DNA of 64,000 nt. It comes from Candidatus Kuenenia stuttgartensis (GTDB taxonomy: Bacteria > Planctomycetota > Planctomycetia > Isosphaerales > Isosphaeraceae). The stretch covers positions 28,266-92,265 of the forward strand of contig CAMBEP010000014.1 of NCBI GenBank assembly GCA_945865635.1, in the 5' to 3' direction. Positions 9,527 to 19,922 of the stretch are shown in pieces (positions within the stretch are counted from its first letter, which is position 1; each line of letters begins with the position of its first letter). Made by a program: the position numbers and the translations under genes. The notes under the pieces were generated by a model, which was not told the origin of the DNA, did no database searches, and saw nothing but the letters and a program-made list of their open reading frames with translations.

Positions 9527-11731
9527 TTATCCCATCTCACGCGATGGTTTGATGACCCAGCGGAACTTGCAACGAAACGAATCCTCCGATCCACCACCGA
9601 CAAGCCAACTGGCTGCAATCGCTGAACTTTGAAAAACCGATTCATAACCCCCATCACTATTCGATACCGTCCGGATCGGCAAAGTCCAAACCTCCTCAGG
9701 TCCAAATTCCTGCCATTCCAGACGACTGGCTAAATCCAGCCATTCATCTACAAGTGTAATACTTTTTTCATTGACAAGAGTCAGTGACGAATCCAGTTTT
9801 CCCAGATTTCTTCCTGAGTGGTCGCGAAATTGTCGGTCGTCCTCATGACCCGCCATAGCGGCCATGTTGATTTCCACAGCAAATCTGTGGGGCTCCAGGC
9901 CTGCCAGGCCATTGAGTTCGTAACCAATCTCAAGCGCATTGGCCTGTCGATGGATTCCAATTTCTTTCTTGATCCTGATGACTCGCCCATTCCAATCCGA
10001 TTCCTGTGATAATACAACCAAATACGAATCTTCGGTTTTCAAGATCTCGTCAACGTGATATTCCGACGTCGGCCAGGCCGTCAATTCCTGCTCCAAACCG
10101 GCCCTCCATTGTTCCGCTGTGGTCGTGGCAGGCCAGAGATGATCGACCAAAGCCTTGCGCGGGTGCCTGTCATAGACCAGCAATTGATCCAAGCCAGGCT
10201 GCTTGAGCGTGATGCGGTCGTGCAGATTGGACGGGCCTTCTTGCGCCTCCGCTTTGCTTGCCTCTCTCGCTGCCTTGGCGACTGCATGGTGGTAAGGTTC
10301 GAAGCGTCGGTTGAGGGTGGCCAGAATGTTGGTTGCTGTCCGTCGATCATCAAGCTCGTAAATCTGACCGCCCTGGGCCGGACTGATCCAGGCGATCAGA
10401 TGCCTGTTATCAAGCCGAATCTCAATCTTTGTATCGGCATTGAAATCCATCTCAAGGCATCGAATATAATCACCGGCAGGCGCCAGAATCCGGTCGATAT
10501 GATTTTCTGCCAGAATCAGATGACGATAAATCGCATTTCGCAAATGCGGCATATAAAGACCACCAAATGCGCCATGCCAGTATGGACAATTGCATTGAGC
10601 GCGATAGAGTTCCAGTTTCGCCGAATCTATTGCCAATTGCTGATCTGTGGTTGGATTTAATTTTACGGATTGAAATGCATTTTCGATCCGCGCGATGGTT
10701 TGCGACACGGATCGCATATGGGCTGCCATTTCGGCGGATTCCGGATATTTCACCAGAAAATTCCGCCAATATCCGCCGGGGGCGAAGAAGCTCTGGATGG
10801 GCAGGGCAAAATCGGCGTCTGCAAGTTCGAGGTTTTTTTGACCTCTCTGATAGAGTTCAAGCCGCTCAGGTGGCAGCACCCATTCTGTCATTTCCCGATA
10901 GCTTCCAGGCGGCACATAAATCCGCCCCAGCGGCGGGAATTCCTCTAGAATCTGGCTGAAGGTGGAGGTCTGAATCTGCTCTTTATTGGCTTCAAGCAAC
11001 GTTAAAAACCGGGCCAGCCATTTTTTTCCATAAATCAATTCATAAGTCCCAGGCCATCCTCCAAATTTCTCGCCATCGTCGGCCGTGATCGCCAGTGGGG
11101 GGTTTGCTCCAGATTCAGCAAGCTTGAGAAGATGTTCGATCGTCTTGTCAGGCTCCTGCCAGGGCACCAGATATCGAAGTGGCTCGGAGTTGGGGAAAAG
11201 CCTGAGCAAATGGCCTTGATCCTCGGTCAGAAAATAGCCACCAAGCTTTGCGGGATCAAGCCCGGCGCGATGAAAATGGTAATCATCAAGCACTGTATAT
11301 TCCATGCCTGAACGTGCCAGCGATTCGACCAGATCCTGCTCCCAGACCCTCTCTGCAAGCCACATTCCGCGCGGAGCTTTACCAAACCGGCGCGCAATGA
11401 TCTCATTGAAATGGCGAATCTGACCAATTCGGTCGCGGCGCGGAATCATCGGCAGGATCGGCTCGGACCAAGCCCCCCCAAGCAACTCAAGCTGGCCTCG
11501 ATCCAAAAGTTCGGCAATTCGGTTAAAAAAGCACGGCCGGTTTGCTTCCACCCATTCCCACAACGGACCAGAAATATGGAGATTGAATTTTATGGCCGGA
11601 AATTCGGCGAAGGTTTCGATCAGAGGCTTATACGCCGTCTCAAAATTCTGGGCAAAAACGCCATCAAAATTCCCCACCGGCTGATGGCAATGGAACCCAA
11701 GAACCAGACGCGCAATTTTTTGGGCAATCAT
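9527..11731 (-). CDS. GH57 4-alpha-glucanotransferase / alpha-amylase-like enzyme
   Basis: 734 residues. The GH57 conserved regions appear in order: LVLGFHCHQPVGNF at residue 9, GQLELLGGAWSEPILPMI near 77, WLAERVWEQD near 122 with the expected nucleophile Glu, and AITADDGEKFGGWPGTYE near 211 with the expected acid Asp. The C-terminal two thirds resemble the DUF1925/DUF1926 beta-domains of Thermococcus-type 4-alpha-glucanotransferase. It would disproportionate or trim alpha-1,4-glucans in the cytoplasm, perhaps in glycogen turnover. No glycogen genes are adjacent. No signal peptide is visible. Confidence 0.88.
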   Translation of the reverse strand: MIAQKIARLVLGFHCHQPVGNFDGVFAQNFETAYKPLIETFAEFPAIKFNLHISGPLWEWVEANRPCFFNRIAELLDRGQLELLGGAWSEPILPMIPRRDRIGQIRHFNEIIARRFGKAPRGMWLAERVWEQDLVESLARSGMEYTVLDDYHFHRAGLDPAKLGGYFLTEDQGHLLRLFPNSEPLRYLVPWQEPDKTIEHLLKLAESGANPPLAITADDGEKFGGWPGTYELIYGKKWLARFLTLLEANKEQIQTSTFSQILEEFPPLGRIYVPPGSYREMTEWVLPPERLELYQRGQKNLELADADFALPIQSFFAPGGYWRNFLVKYPESAEMAAHMRSVSQTIARIENAFQSVKLNPTTDQQLAIDSAKLELYRAQCNCPYWHGAFGGLYMPHLRNAIYRHLILAENHIDRILAPAGDYIRCLEMDFNADTKIEIRLDNRHLIAWISPAQGGQIYELDDRRTATNILATLNRRFEPYHHAVAKAAREASKAEAQEGPSNLHDRITLKQPGLDQLLVYDRHPRKALVDHLWPATTTAEQWRAGLEQELTAWPTSEYHVDEILKTEDSYLVVLSQESDWNGRVIRIKKEIGIHRQANALEIGYELNGLAGLEPHRFAVEINMAAMAGHEDDRQFRDHSGRNLGKLDSSLTLVNEKSITLVDEWLDLASRLEWQEFGPEEVWTLPIRTVSNSDGGYESVFQSSAIAASWLVGGGSEDSFRCKFRWVIKPSREMG

Positions 11732-11992
11732 GAAAAGAGTCTTCTAAAAGTGGGGGCTCCCAAGCTTCGAACCCGCAATTGTGATTGAATCGAAAATCCT
11801 GCATCGTCTCTCTTGGGTAAATTCTAACGAAACCTCTTATAGTTTGACAAGTGTAGGGCACAGAAGCTCTATAAGTTTCCCGACTGGGCTTCGGAATCGA
11901 GCCGCCAAACGGGCATAATCTGCCTGGTTGGCGACTCTTCTTTTTAGAAATCCGTTACACCCGCCCGGGCAAGCCGGGGTGGAGCGATTGGC

Positions 11993-14824
11993 TTAGCCCA
12001 CAACCAGATTACACAGCTTGCCGGGCACCACAATGGCCTTTCGAATGGTTTTGCCAGCGATAATGGCAGCAATTTTCGGGTCAGCCAGGGCGGCCTTTTT
12101 GACGGTCTCCTCGTCGGCATCCACAGGCAAAACCACGCGGCCCCTGACCTTGCCATTGATCTGAAGCACCACTTCCACTTCGCTCTCTTTCAGCAGGGCG
12201 GGGTCGAAGCTGGGCCAAGGCTCGTAAGCCAGGGTGGTGGAATGTCCCAGAACTTCCCATAGCTCTTCTGCCTGATGCGGGGCCATCGGCGCAAGCAGCA
12301 GAACGAACGATTCCAAGGCTTTTTTCGGACGCACCTCACGACTCGTCATGAAGTTCGTAAATTCCATGAGCTTGGATATGGCCGTATTGAAGCGGAGGGC
12401 GTCCAGATCTTCGGACACGCCGGCCACAGTTCTGGCCAGCAATTTCGCCGTTTCCAGATCGGGCTCCACATCCTGCACACGTGATTCCAGCTTAACGGAT
12501 TCCGACATGTCGTCCACGATCAATCGCCAGACCCGGGCCAGGAATCGCGACACGCCTTCCACACCCTTCATGCTCCAAGGCTTGGTCGCCTCAAGAGGAC
12601 CCATAAACATTTCGTAGAGACGCAGACTGTCGGCTCCATATTCTTCCACCACGATGTCTGGATTGATCACATTACCACGACTCTTGGACATCTTGTTGGC
12701 GCGGGCATCGACCCGAACGCTCGGGTCAGACGCCAGTACAAACCGGTCGCCCTGCTTCATGGCCTGCTCCGGCATAAGCTTGACCAGCGCCAGGTTCACA
12801 CGCTTGCCGGCACGCATGGTGAAGTGGCCCAGCTCATCACAGACGGCTTCGTCCACTCCCACCCAAACCCCCTCGGAATCCTGATACACCGTATATTCTG
12901 TCTCGCCCAGAATCATGCCCTGATTCACCAGCCTGTGGAATGGCTCGGCGGTGTGGACCAATCCGCGATCAAACAGCACCTTGTGCCAAAAACGGCTGTA
13001 AAGCAAGTGCAATACAGCATGTTCCGCACCACCGATATAAAGATCCACCGGCATCCAATACCGCTCCAGCTCTGTGCTGAATGGGGCCGTGTCGTTCTTG
13101 GGATCCATATAACGGAGGTAATACCAGCACGAGCCAGCCCACTGCGGCATGGTGTTGGTTTCCCTCTGGAATCGCTCGGAATAGCGTACCCATTGAGTGG
13201 CCTTGGACAACGGCGGTTCCGGGTTACCAGACGGCCTAAAATCCTCCATATCAGGCAGGCTTACAGGCAATTCGGCAAGGTCCACTGCATGGGCGTTGCC
13301 ATTTTCATCAAGCAAAATCGGAAACGGCTCGCCCCAATACCGCTGGCGGCTGAAGAGCCAGTCGCGCAGCTTGTAATTGATCGTCAGCTTGGCCAGGCCC
13401 TTGTCCGAAAGATACGACTCGACAATCACACGCTTGGCCTGCTCTGTCGGGTGGCCATTGAGATTAAACTCATTGTTGGCCGAGTTCACTGCCAGACCAA
13501 GTTCTGTTTCGGCCTCGGGCAAGGGCTTGTCATGATCCAGAAGGTCTTGCGCCACCACCCTCAAAATTGGCAGACCAAAAACCTGCGCGAATTCAAAGTC
13601 GCGTTCGTCGTGGCCTGGAACGGCCATGATCGCACCGGTGCCATATCCTGAAAGTACGTAATCCGCAATCCAGACAGGGATTGGCTCGAATGTGACTGGG
13701 TTCACGGCATAGCCGCCCGTGAAAACACCGGTTTTCTTGCGAGTGGCATCCTGCCGCTCCATGTCGCTCTTGGCGGTCACCTCCGCTTGATAGGCCTTGA
13801 CAGCCTCAACCTGATCGGGCGATGTCAGGCTTGGAACCAGCGGATGTTCCGGAGCCAAAACCATGTAGGTCGCACCAAAAAGAGTGTCCGGACGAGTCGT
13901 GAAGACCCGGATAAAGTCATCCCCAGGCTTCACCGGAAATCGCTTCACACTCCTCTGGCGGGCCCACTCGTGAAACGTTTTGGGGTCGCCAAGATAGAAA
14001 TCCACTTCCGCACCCTCGCTCCGGCCAATCCAGTTGCGCTGCATCTCCTTGATCGCCTTCGGCCAGTCGACAAGCTCCAAATCGTCAATCAAATGCTCGC
14101 AATAGGCCGTTATACGAAGCATCCACTGCTTCAGGGGCAGACGAATCACCGGATGGTCGCCGACCTCCGACTTGCCGTCCTTCACTTCCTCATTCGCCAG
14201 AACCGTGCCCAGCTCAGGACACCAGTTGACTGGCACTTCGGCCCGATATCCAAGCCGATGAGCATCCCGATAAGCAGCCGGGTCGGTGCAATCCACCGGA
14301 ATTGGCAACTCGTCGATCGGGCGGCCTTTACCAACCCGCTTACGCCCCTCGGAATCGGCCCAGACATATTCCGGGTCATACCAAGTGTCGTAAATCTTCA
14401 GAAAAATCCACTGAGTCCAGCGATAATAATGCGGGTCGGTCGTATCCACCTCTCGATCCCAGTCGTACGAAAATCCCAACGACTTGATCTGTCGGCGAAA
14501 ATTATCGATGTTCTGCTGGGTCGTATCACGCGGGTGCGTTCCCGTCCTGATCGCATATTGCTCCGCTGGCAATCCAAAAGCATCCCAGCCCATCGGGTGC
14601 AGAACGTTTTGGCCAAGCATGCGCCGATATCGACACAGAATGTCTGTCGCCGTATAGCCTTCCGGATGGCCCACATGAAGGCCCGCTCCCGAGGGGTAAG
14701 GAAACATGTCAAGCGCATAGAACTTCGGCTTGCCAGGTACGAAGTCCTGCGTACGAAATGTTTTATGTTCGTCCCAATAACGCTGCCATTTCTTTTCGAT
14801 CCGGGAAAAGTGATAAGCGGGCAT
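11993..14824 (-). CDS. leuS: Leucyl-tRNA synthetase
   Basis: 943 residues. The class I signatures are present: HVGH at about residue 50 ([18 protein letters not shown]) and [14 protein letters not shown] near residue 680. The editing domain follows VDFYLGD around 275-450 with [15 protein letters not shown] near 415. It charges tRNA-Leu with leucine in the cytoplasm. The N-terminus [17 protein letters not shown] is normal for the family. It runs somewhat longer than E. coli LeuS, with extra residues around 185-200 and 660-690. The gene is isolated, with a long divergent intergenic region upstream. Confidence 0.97.
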   Translation of the reverse strand: MPAYHFSRIEKKWQRYWDEHKTFRTQDFVPGKPKFYALDMFPYPSGAGLHVGHPEGYTATDILCRYRRMLGQNVLHPMGWDAFGLPAEQYAIRTGTHPRDTTQQNIDNFRRQIKSLGFSYDWDREVDTTDPHYYRWTQWIFLKIYDTWYDPEYVWADSEGRKRVGKGRPIDELPIPVDCTDPAAYRDAHRLGYRAEVPVNWCPELGTVLANEEVKDGKSEVGDHPVIRLPLKQWMLRITAYCEHLIDDLELVDWPKAIKEMQRNWIGRSEGAEVDFYLGDPKTFHEWARQRSVKRFPVKPGDDFIRVFTTRPDTLFGATYMVLAPEHPLVPSLTSPDQVEAVKAYQAEVTAKSDMERQDATRKKTGVFTGGYAVNPVTFEPIPVWIADYVLSGYGTGAIMAVPGHDERDFEFAQVFGLPILRVVAQDLLDHDKPLPEAETELGLAVNSANNEFNLNGHPTEQAKRVIVESYLSDKGLAKLTINYKLRDWLFSRQRYWGEPFPILLDENGNAHAVDLAELPVSLPDMEDFRPSGNPEPPLSKATQWVRYSERFQRETNTMPQWAGSCWYYLRYMDPKNDTAPFSTELERYWMPVDLYIGGAEHAVLHLLYSRFWHKVLFDRGLVHTAEPFHRLVNQGMILGETEYTVYQDSEGVWVGVDEAVCDELGHFTMRAGKRVNLALVKLMPEQAMKQGDRFVLASDPSVRVDARANKMSKSRGNVINPDIVVEEYGADSLRLYEMFMGPLEATKPWSMKGVEGVSRFLARVWRLIVDDMSESVKLESRVQDVEPDLETAKLLARTVAGVSEDLDALRFNTAISKLMEFTNFMTSREVRPKKALESFVLLLAPMAPHQAEELWEVLGHSTTLAYEPWPSFDPALLKESEVEVVLQINGKVRGRVVLPVDADEETVKKAALADPKIAAIIAGKTIRKAIVVPGKLCNLVVG

Positions 14825-15263
14825 CTTCGATCAACGACCTCAAACATGGGGCAACTTGCAAGACTTCAGAGGATACGGATACTATTCAGAATAACGCTTT
14901 TGACCAAGAATTGCCAACCAGAAAGCGTTGTATGAATCGACTTTGGCAAGCCAAAATCAGAAGCTCCGCAATGACCCATTTCTGACATTCACGCCATCAC
15001 CCAACTCGTGGATCCATCCAGCACCTGCCCAACCCACCCCAAAACTTTAACTTTTTTATGGAGTTTTTTGGAATTTTTACGCATTGCTCAGATTTCTCCC
15101 GGTAAAACGATTCCGCTCCCTGATGAACTCTTTATTTCCACACCCTCTGCGATTTCATCGGTTAGATTTCAGAGTAGGTACACCAAAAGAGTGCAGCACC
15201 ATGAGCTGATTTCTGAATAAAACAGCATCTTGCAGCGCATCTCTTGATTTTGAGGCTCACACC
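14825..15263. other. Divergent intergenic region without a recognisable gene
   Basis: 439 bases between the start of leuS (minus) and the start of a lipoprotein gene (plus). It should carry promoters for both. I found no convincing RNA gene, T-box or repeat, and the short open frames look random. Confidence 0.5.
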
Positions 15264-16043
15264 ATGATTGACCACAAACACAAGCGTGTTTCACGCTCGA
15301 AATCGTTGCGGCACAAGTCGCTGACTGTCCTGATGTTCTGTGCCGTGAATATCTCCGGCTGTAACAACGGAAATATGCGCAGCGTTCAGCGGCCTAAATT
15401 TATGACGAATCCATTCCGCCGGCCAGCGATTGTCGTGAATCCCGCGATTGATGCTGGAGGAACCTCTGGAACTGTCATCGTCGAACAACAGGGTGGAGTC
15501 ACAACCACTCGCGACACCGCCGCCGAACCGCCTGTGACCATGCTCCAGCCGCGTCAGGGAGGCTCTTCGGTCACAAATGTCGTCCCTTCCTTTGACGATG
15601 CCCAGCAGCCAATCGGTTCCGGGTCCAAGTCAACAATCGACACCAATCGGCCTGGCTCCTCTCCGACCGACGCCAAAAGCATCATGAATAGCCTGGCCCC
15701 ACCGGCTGAAGCCCCCCAGGTCATTATGGAAGCCCCGCCTCTGGGCGCAGGCTTATCTGGAAAATCCTCTGGATTATCAGCTCCTATCGATTCCTCCACC
15801 AATCGCACAGGTGGCCAGAGCAACGAAGAACCTCGCCTGGAAGCCATCGAACCACGAAAGCCCTCCGGATCAGGCGGATCAGGAAAATCGGCCCCAAGCG
15901 ATAAGCCCAAAGACGCCGGTACACAGAAAAGCACCTCCTGGCGATCTCCAAAATTCGGCGATGTCTCAGGCAGAACTACCTTTCAGGCCAGCTCAAAACG
16001 GCCATCCGGAAGCGATGCGGCACCCCTTGGTGAAATTGATTAA
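15264..16043 (+). CDS. Putative lipoprotein, low-complexity and probably disordered
   Basis: 259 residues. A basic N-terminus (KHKRVSRSKSLRHK) is followed by a hydrophobic stretch and a lipobox-like NISGC, with Cys near residue 34, suggesting a lipid-anchored protein. The rest is rich in Ser, Gly, Pro and Asp (SGSGGSGKSAPSDKPKDAG), with no globular domain visible. No family was recognised. A strong terminator follows. The long basic n-region leaves the exact start uncertain. It may be a cell-surface linker protein, but that is only suggested by composition. Confidence 0.6.
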   Translation: MIDHKHKRVSRSKSLRHKSLTVLMFCAVNISGCNNGNMRSVQRPKFMTNPFRRPAIVVNPAIDAGGTSGTVIVEQQGGVTTTRDTAAEPPVTMLQPRQGGSSVTNVVPSFDDAQQPIGSGSKSTIDTNRPGSSPTDAKSIMNSLAPPAEAPQVIMEAPPLGAGLSGKSSGLSAPIDSSTNRTGGQSNEEPRLEAIEPRKPSGSGGSGKSAPSDKPKDAGTQKSTSWRSPKFGDVSGRTTFQASSKRPSGSDAAPLGEID

Positions 16044-16072
16044 CCCCCGGCTCTCAAACCGATTGCAATCTT

Positions 16073-16105
16073 AAAAGAGGTGGCTTCACAAGCCGCCTCT
16101 TTTTT
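16073..16105 (+). terminator. Rho-independent terminator
   Basis: Stem AAAAGAGGTGGCTT / AAGCCGCCTCTTTT around a CAC loop (one G-T pair) running into a T tract. It ends the lipoprotein transcript. Confidence 0.85.
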
Positions 16106-16430
16106 CCATTCCGACAAGTCATGATTCCGCCTGAGTTTCAATCCGCAATGACGATTTGTCCAGAGACCAAGTCGTTCACCTCAAAAGAAAACGGGACCAG
16201 ATTGGCTTTTTTGCGTTTCCTGATTGCAAACAAATGCCATTTGGCTTGCATCAACCTGCAAATCCCATTGTCAATAAGCCCGCATAATTTGAAACCCGCT
16301 GTTCGGGGATCAATCGATAATCGATATCTGGTCGGCTTTTGCTCGATTCGCGATTCGGGTTCCGCTAAAATCTTTCGAAGTGATCAATCCACACCTCACC
16401 CATGTTCAAATCCAACGGACAAAATATCCC
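16106..16430. other. Intergenic region, nothing recognised
   Basis: 325 bases between a terminator and the next secreted-protein gene. A short plus-strand open frame through it has no family likeness. A promoter for the downstream gene is expected, but no clear boxes stand out. Confidence 0.4.
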
Positions 16431-17501
16431 ATGAACACGCTTATCTTCTGCCTGAGTGCCCTCACACTCGCTGCCGGTCTGGAGCGGCCCAATGTGGAAT
16501 ACAAAATCTTTCAGTTTCCGGCCAACCAGATTCCACGGATCGACGGCGATTCGTCCGATTGGTCGATTGTGCCTGATTCCTACTCCATCGGCTCCGATCA
16601 ACTCAAGGAGACCGTGGGCGGAATGGGCGACAAACGCGACCCCAAAAATCTCGATGTCAAAGTGAAGGTCGGCTGGGTCAAGGGGCTTAATCAATTGTAT
16701 TTTCTCTATGAAGCTTACGACAATTACTGGGATTTCGCCAAGAACGACCTCCATAATGACATTTTTGAGGTCGTTATCGATGGCGACCTCTCCGGCGGAC
16801 CTCTCATCCGCCAAATGCACCCAAACCTGAAATACAAGGACAAACTCGAAACGCATGCCATGTTTCATGGAGTGCATGCCCAGAATTATCACATTTTTAC
16901 GCCTGCCGAAGGCAAAGACTGGGCCATGGTCTGGGGCTGTCAGCCATGGATCAAAAATTTACCTTGGGCCAATGCCGCCTATAAATACAATTTCAAGCAC
17001 GGCCAGAGCGGCAAACTGACTCTCGAGTTTTTCGTCACCCCCTTTGATTATGCTCCGCCCGAACCAGCTCGGGCTGTTCAATCAAAACTTGATGAAAACA
17101 AAGTCATCGGCATGTCGTGGTCCATTCTCGACTACGACGACGAAAAAAGCGAACGCTTCAGCGCCTTCTGGAACCTCTCCCATAAAACCACCATGTATGG
17201 CGATGCCTCAGACCTGGTCGCCTTTCGACTCATGCCCTTGGAAAAAAGCCTGAGAAAGCCAATTGAAGCCAACTGGAGCTTTCAGGTGATCAGCCCAGCC
17301 CAACGGCTCGTTGCATTTCAGGATCAGTCCTTTGGCAATATCAAGTCTTGGAAATGGGATTTTGGTGATGGCAAATTCTCCACGGAAAAAAATCCGCAAC
17401 ACCAATTTGAAAAACCCGGCGAATTTGTCGTGACACTTTATATAGAGGGGCCAGATGGAAAAGCCCGCCGCGCCAAGGTCTGGGATGTAACTCTCCCATG
17501 A
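16431..17501 (+). CDS. Secreted protein with CBM9/DOMON-like and PKD domains
   Basis: 356 residues from the ATG at 16431, which starts a signal peptide (MNTLIFCLSALTLAAG); the open frame begins 17 codons earlier without one. Residues 35-245 look like a CBM9-like beta-sandwich (RIDGDSSDWSIVPDSY, then LYFLYEAYDNYWDF and NDIFEVVIDGD). The last 70 residues are a PKD domain, with WKWDFGDGKFS near residue 310. Both domains usually bind glycans or stabilise extracellular proteins. No catalytic domain is evident. The protein probably sits outside the cytoplasmic membrane. The neighbour on the opposite strand is unrelated. Confidence 0.75.
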   Translation: MNTLIFCLSALTLAAGLERPNVEYKIFQFPANQIPRIDGDSSDWSIVPDSYSIGSDQLKETVGGMGDKRDPKNLDVKVKVGWVKGLNQLYFLYEAYDNYWDFAKNDLHNDIFEVVIDGDLSGGPLIRQMHPNLKYKDKLETHAMFHGVHAQNYHIFTPAEGKDWAMVWGCQPWIKNLPWANAAYKYNFKHGQSGKLTLEFFVTPFDYAPPEPARAVQSKLDENKVIGMSWSILDYDDEKSERFSAFWNLSHKTTMYGDASDLVAFRLMPLEKSLRKPIEANWSFQVISPAQRLVAFQDQSFGNIKSWKWDFGDGKFSTEKNPQHQFEKPGEFVVTLYIEGPDGKARRAKVWDVTLP

Positions 17502-17582
17502 CCACCCACAATTGAGGCCTGAAAATCCGATGTGGATCGATTCTCAAACCGTCATTGCAATGCCGGTCCATCTGAAAATCAC

Positions 17583-18440
17583 TCAATGCATGGGCAGTTT
17601 GCTCAGCCTTGTCAGCCGATTGAGAGCCTGCTTCTCAATGATTTTGGCCTTCTGACGCGGCAACCCAAGCTTTTGGGCCGCTTCATTCAATCGCATCGGA
17701 TCATCTCCGCCAAGCCCAAAACGGCATTCAATCCATTCTGCCTCAAGCGGGTCGAGTAATTGCATGCCCTTCTGGATCCGCTCCATACACTCAAGATCAT
17801 GCAATTGCATGTCCACCGGCCGGGACCGATAATCTGAGACAAACTCCTCCAAAGTGAATTCCAGAGGGGAGTTGCTCTCCTGATTCGAAGGCATCGCTCG
17901 AGTCACTTTCAATGCCCAGACCGCAATCTTGCTCTTCCGGGTCGATAGCTTTAATGCCGCGCAAACCTCATCATCGGTCGGCGACCGGCCCAGCCGTTCT
18001 GTCAAAATCGCCGTTGCCCGATGCCATTTTATCATCAGATTCACAAGATAGGCAGGCAGGCGTATCGGACGACCCTGATTCATCACGGATCGACGCATCG
18101 ACTGCTTGATCCAGTAAACCGCATAGGTGCTAAACCTCGTTTCCGCATCAGGATCAAAACTTTCCACTGCTCGCATCAGACCAAGGTTGCCCTCTTCAAT
18201 CAAATCTTCCAGAGCAACCCCACGACCAAGATAATGGCGGGCCACTTTCACAACGAGCCTTAAATTCGCTCGGATCATCAAATCACGGGCGGATGGATCG
18301 CCCTGAGCCACCTTTTGGGCCAGTTGCTTTTCCTCTTGCGCAGTCAAAAGTGGGGTCTCTTGAATCTCCTTCAAATACGGCTGTATGGCGGCCGAACCTG
18401 GCAAGCTTGAAGATTTGGAATCCGTTGGTGTTTTGAACAT
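17583..18440 (-). CDS. RNA polymerase sigma factor, sigma-70 family (group 2-like)
   Basis: 285 residues from ATG 18440 (MFKTPTDSKSS); a start 15 codons earlier is possible but less likely. Region 1.2 is IQPYLKEIQETPLLTAQEE, region 2 includes ANLRLVVKVARHYLGRG, DLIEEGNLGLMRAVESFD and TYAVYWIKQSMRR, and region 4 carries a helix-turn-helix (LNEAAQKLGLPRQKAKIIE) near the end. The acidic region 1.1 of the primary factor is absent and region 3 is modest, so this is more likely an alternative or stress sigma than the main one. It has no visible anti-sigma neighbour. Confidence 0.9.
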   Translation of the reverse strand: MFKTPTDSKSSSLPGSAAIQPYLKEIQETPLLTAQEEKQLAQKVAQGDPSARDLMIRANLRLVVKVARHYLGRGVALEDLIEEGNLGLMRAVESFDPDAETRFSTYAVYWIKQSMRRSVMNQGRPIRLPAYLVNLMIKWHRATAILTERLGRSPTDDEVCAALKLSTRKSKIAVWALKVTRAMPSNQESNSPLEFTLEEFVSDYRSRPVDMQLHDLECMERIQKGMQLLDPLEAEWIECRFGLGGDDPMRLNEAAQKLGLPRQKAKIIEKQALNRLTRLSKLPMH

Positions 18441-18725
18441 GGTGACTCTGCCTTCTGTAAACAATCGATGAATCCGCAGGATCATAGGACACTCACCAAA
18501 ATCCGAGAACTTTCCCCCAACAAAAAGTTCCGATTTCTGGGATCCAAAGCCCAGCTTGCACGGTTGTAACGATTAATCACGATATATCGGCAAGCTCTGC
18601 GATGTTCCTGCTTGACTGCATGGAAATCGTGGCTCTTTGTGACGATCAAAGAGAAGTTAAGTGTCCGGCAGGATGACGCCGGCCGATCGACCCAACCGAT
18701 CAGATTGTGAGAAAGGAATCTCGCC

Positions 18726-19076
18726 GTGATGAATACCCGTCGAAAGCTTTTTGGATTGGTTCTGACTGCCTGCATGGCCAATGTCGGCTGCGTGATGTTT
18801 GACGGTGCAGACGACTTCCCGCAACCCTGCTATGGACCAGATTGCCAGGGCGGCAGGCTGGCCCAATATGGCAACGCCAAATATGGACACAATGGCGGAT
18901 ATGTCGGCGAGCCTGTCTATACACCCACTGCTCCGGTGATCCCAGGTGGTGCACCGTTGCCCGACGGTGTAAGAGAAGTGCAGCTCACACCCGACCCACC
19001 CGTCAAAGCCAAGGTTGTGGACGTCCCAACTCCGCCCACACCTGCCGCCGTCATACCACCTACCCAAAATCGTTGA
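18726..19076 (+). CDS. Small putative lipoprotein
   Basis: 116 residues. A basic start (MNTRRK), a hydrophobic core (LFGLVLTACMANVG) and a Cys at about residue 22 in ANVGC form a plausible lipobox. The mature part is rich in Gly, Tyr and Pro and has no known domain. The gene is monocistronic and is followed by a strong terminator. Two Met codons in a row at the start leave one residue of uncertainty. Confidence 0.6.
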   Translation: MMNTRRKLFGLVLTACMANVGCVMFDGADDFPQPCYGPDCQGGRLAQYGNAKYGHNGGYVGEPVYTPTAPVIPGGAPLPDGVREVQLTPDPPVKAKVVDVPTPPTPAAVIPPTQNR

Positions 19077-19110
19077 ATTTGATTACGAACCTCTCGTTAT
19101 CATTTGATTT

Positions 19111-19147
19111 AAAAGGGCCCGGCAGTTCCCATTGTCGGGCCCTTTTT
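19111..19147. terminator. Bidirectional terminator
   Basis: Stem AAAAGGGCCCGGCA / TGTCGGGCCCTTTTT. T tracts on both strands let it end the plus-strand lipoprotein gene and the minus-strand bioD, whose stop lies 26 bases away. Confidence 0.85.
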
Positions 19148-19172
19148 CATTGGGAAAGTGCCATAAACCCCA

Positions 19173-19922
19173 TCACCACCTGGGCCTGCCCAGCCTTTGA
19201 TTCCAAGCGAGCCATTTCATATGACTTGCCAATTCCTCTGGTGATTTTGCCAACCCCTGCCCATCATGTAGTAAACCAACCGGGCAAATGTGTGTTGACA
19301 ATTCCAGGGCCGCAGTCGATTCGGGAATACCAAGTGCCTCATCGCCCGGAATGTGATTTAATATCACTCCGGCAATACGCGAAGGACCTTGTTTCAAAGC
19401 GTTTACCGTGCCGATGGTTTTACTTAATGTCCCAAGCCCGCGCCGAGCCACCACCACCACTGGCCAGTCGAGCATTTCAATCAGATCCAAAACGGTTTTC
19501 CCGCCTTCCGCCATGGGGCAGTGCAGGCCTCCCACGCCTTCGACCAATATGCAATCCACATCCAATGCAATCCACCCACGAATCGATTGAATCACACCAT
19601 CGCAGATTTCTGACCATTCCAGCCTTCGCCCAGCGGCACGTGCTGACACAACAGGAGCAGCAGCGACTTCAAATGAGATGGGGCAAGCCAGTTTCATGAA
19701 CTCGGGACGGATCGGCCAGCCGGCCATCTGCAATAAGCAAAATGCATCGGAATTGTCTGAAAACAGGTCCGTCAACCCCGTTGCCACAGGCTTGATCACT
19801 CCCACTTTCAGGCCGGTTTCAGCAAGATTCCGCGCAATCGCAGCGCAAACCCAGGTCTTGCCCACCCCGGTATCGGTTCCTGTGACAAACAGGCCTGGCA
19901 ATTGCAATTGCGGCTCTTTCAT
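19173..19922 (-). CDS. bioD: Dethiobiotin synthetase
   Basis: 249 residues. The N-terminal P-loop FVTGTDTGVGKTWVCAA near residue 13 is diagnostic of BioD, and VEGVGGLHCPM near residue 119 is the second conserved loop. The enzyme closes the ureido ring of dethiobiotin from diaminopelargonate, CO2 and ATP. Its ATG overlaps the bioA stop (ATGA), so the two steps are made together. At 249 residues it is slightly longer than usual at the C-terminus. Confidence 0.93.
   Translation of the reverse strand: MKEPQLQLPGLFVTGTDTGVGKTWVCAAIARNLAETGLKVGVIKPVATGLTDLFSDNSDAFCLLQMAGWPIRPEFMKLACPISFEVAAAPVVSARAAGRRLEWSEICDGVIQSIRGWIALDVDCILVEGVGGLHCPMAEGGKTVLDLIEMLDWPVVVVARRGLGTLSKTIGTVNALKQGPSRIAGVILNHIPGDEALGIPESTAALELSTHICPVGLLHDGQGLAKSPEELASHMKWLAWNQRLGRPRW

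Noticed and set aside
11844..11875. TTGACA with TATAAG in the gap after the GH57 gene start
   Set aside because: The spacer is 20 bases and it points at no plus-strand gene.
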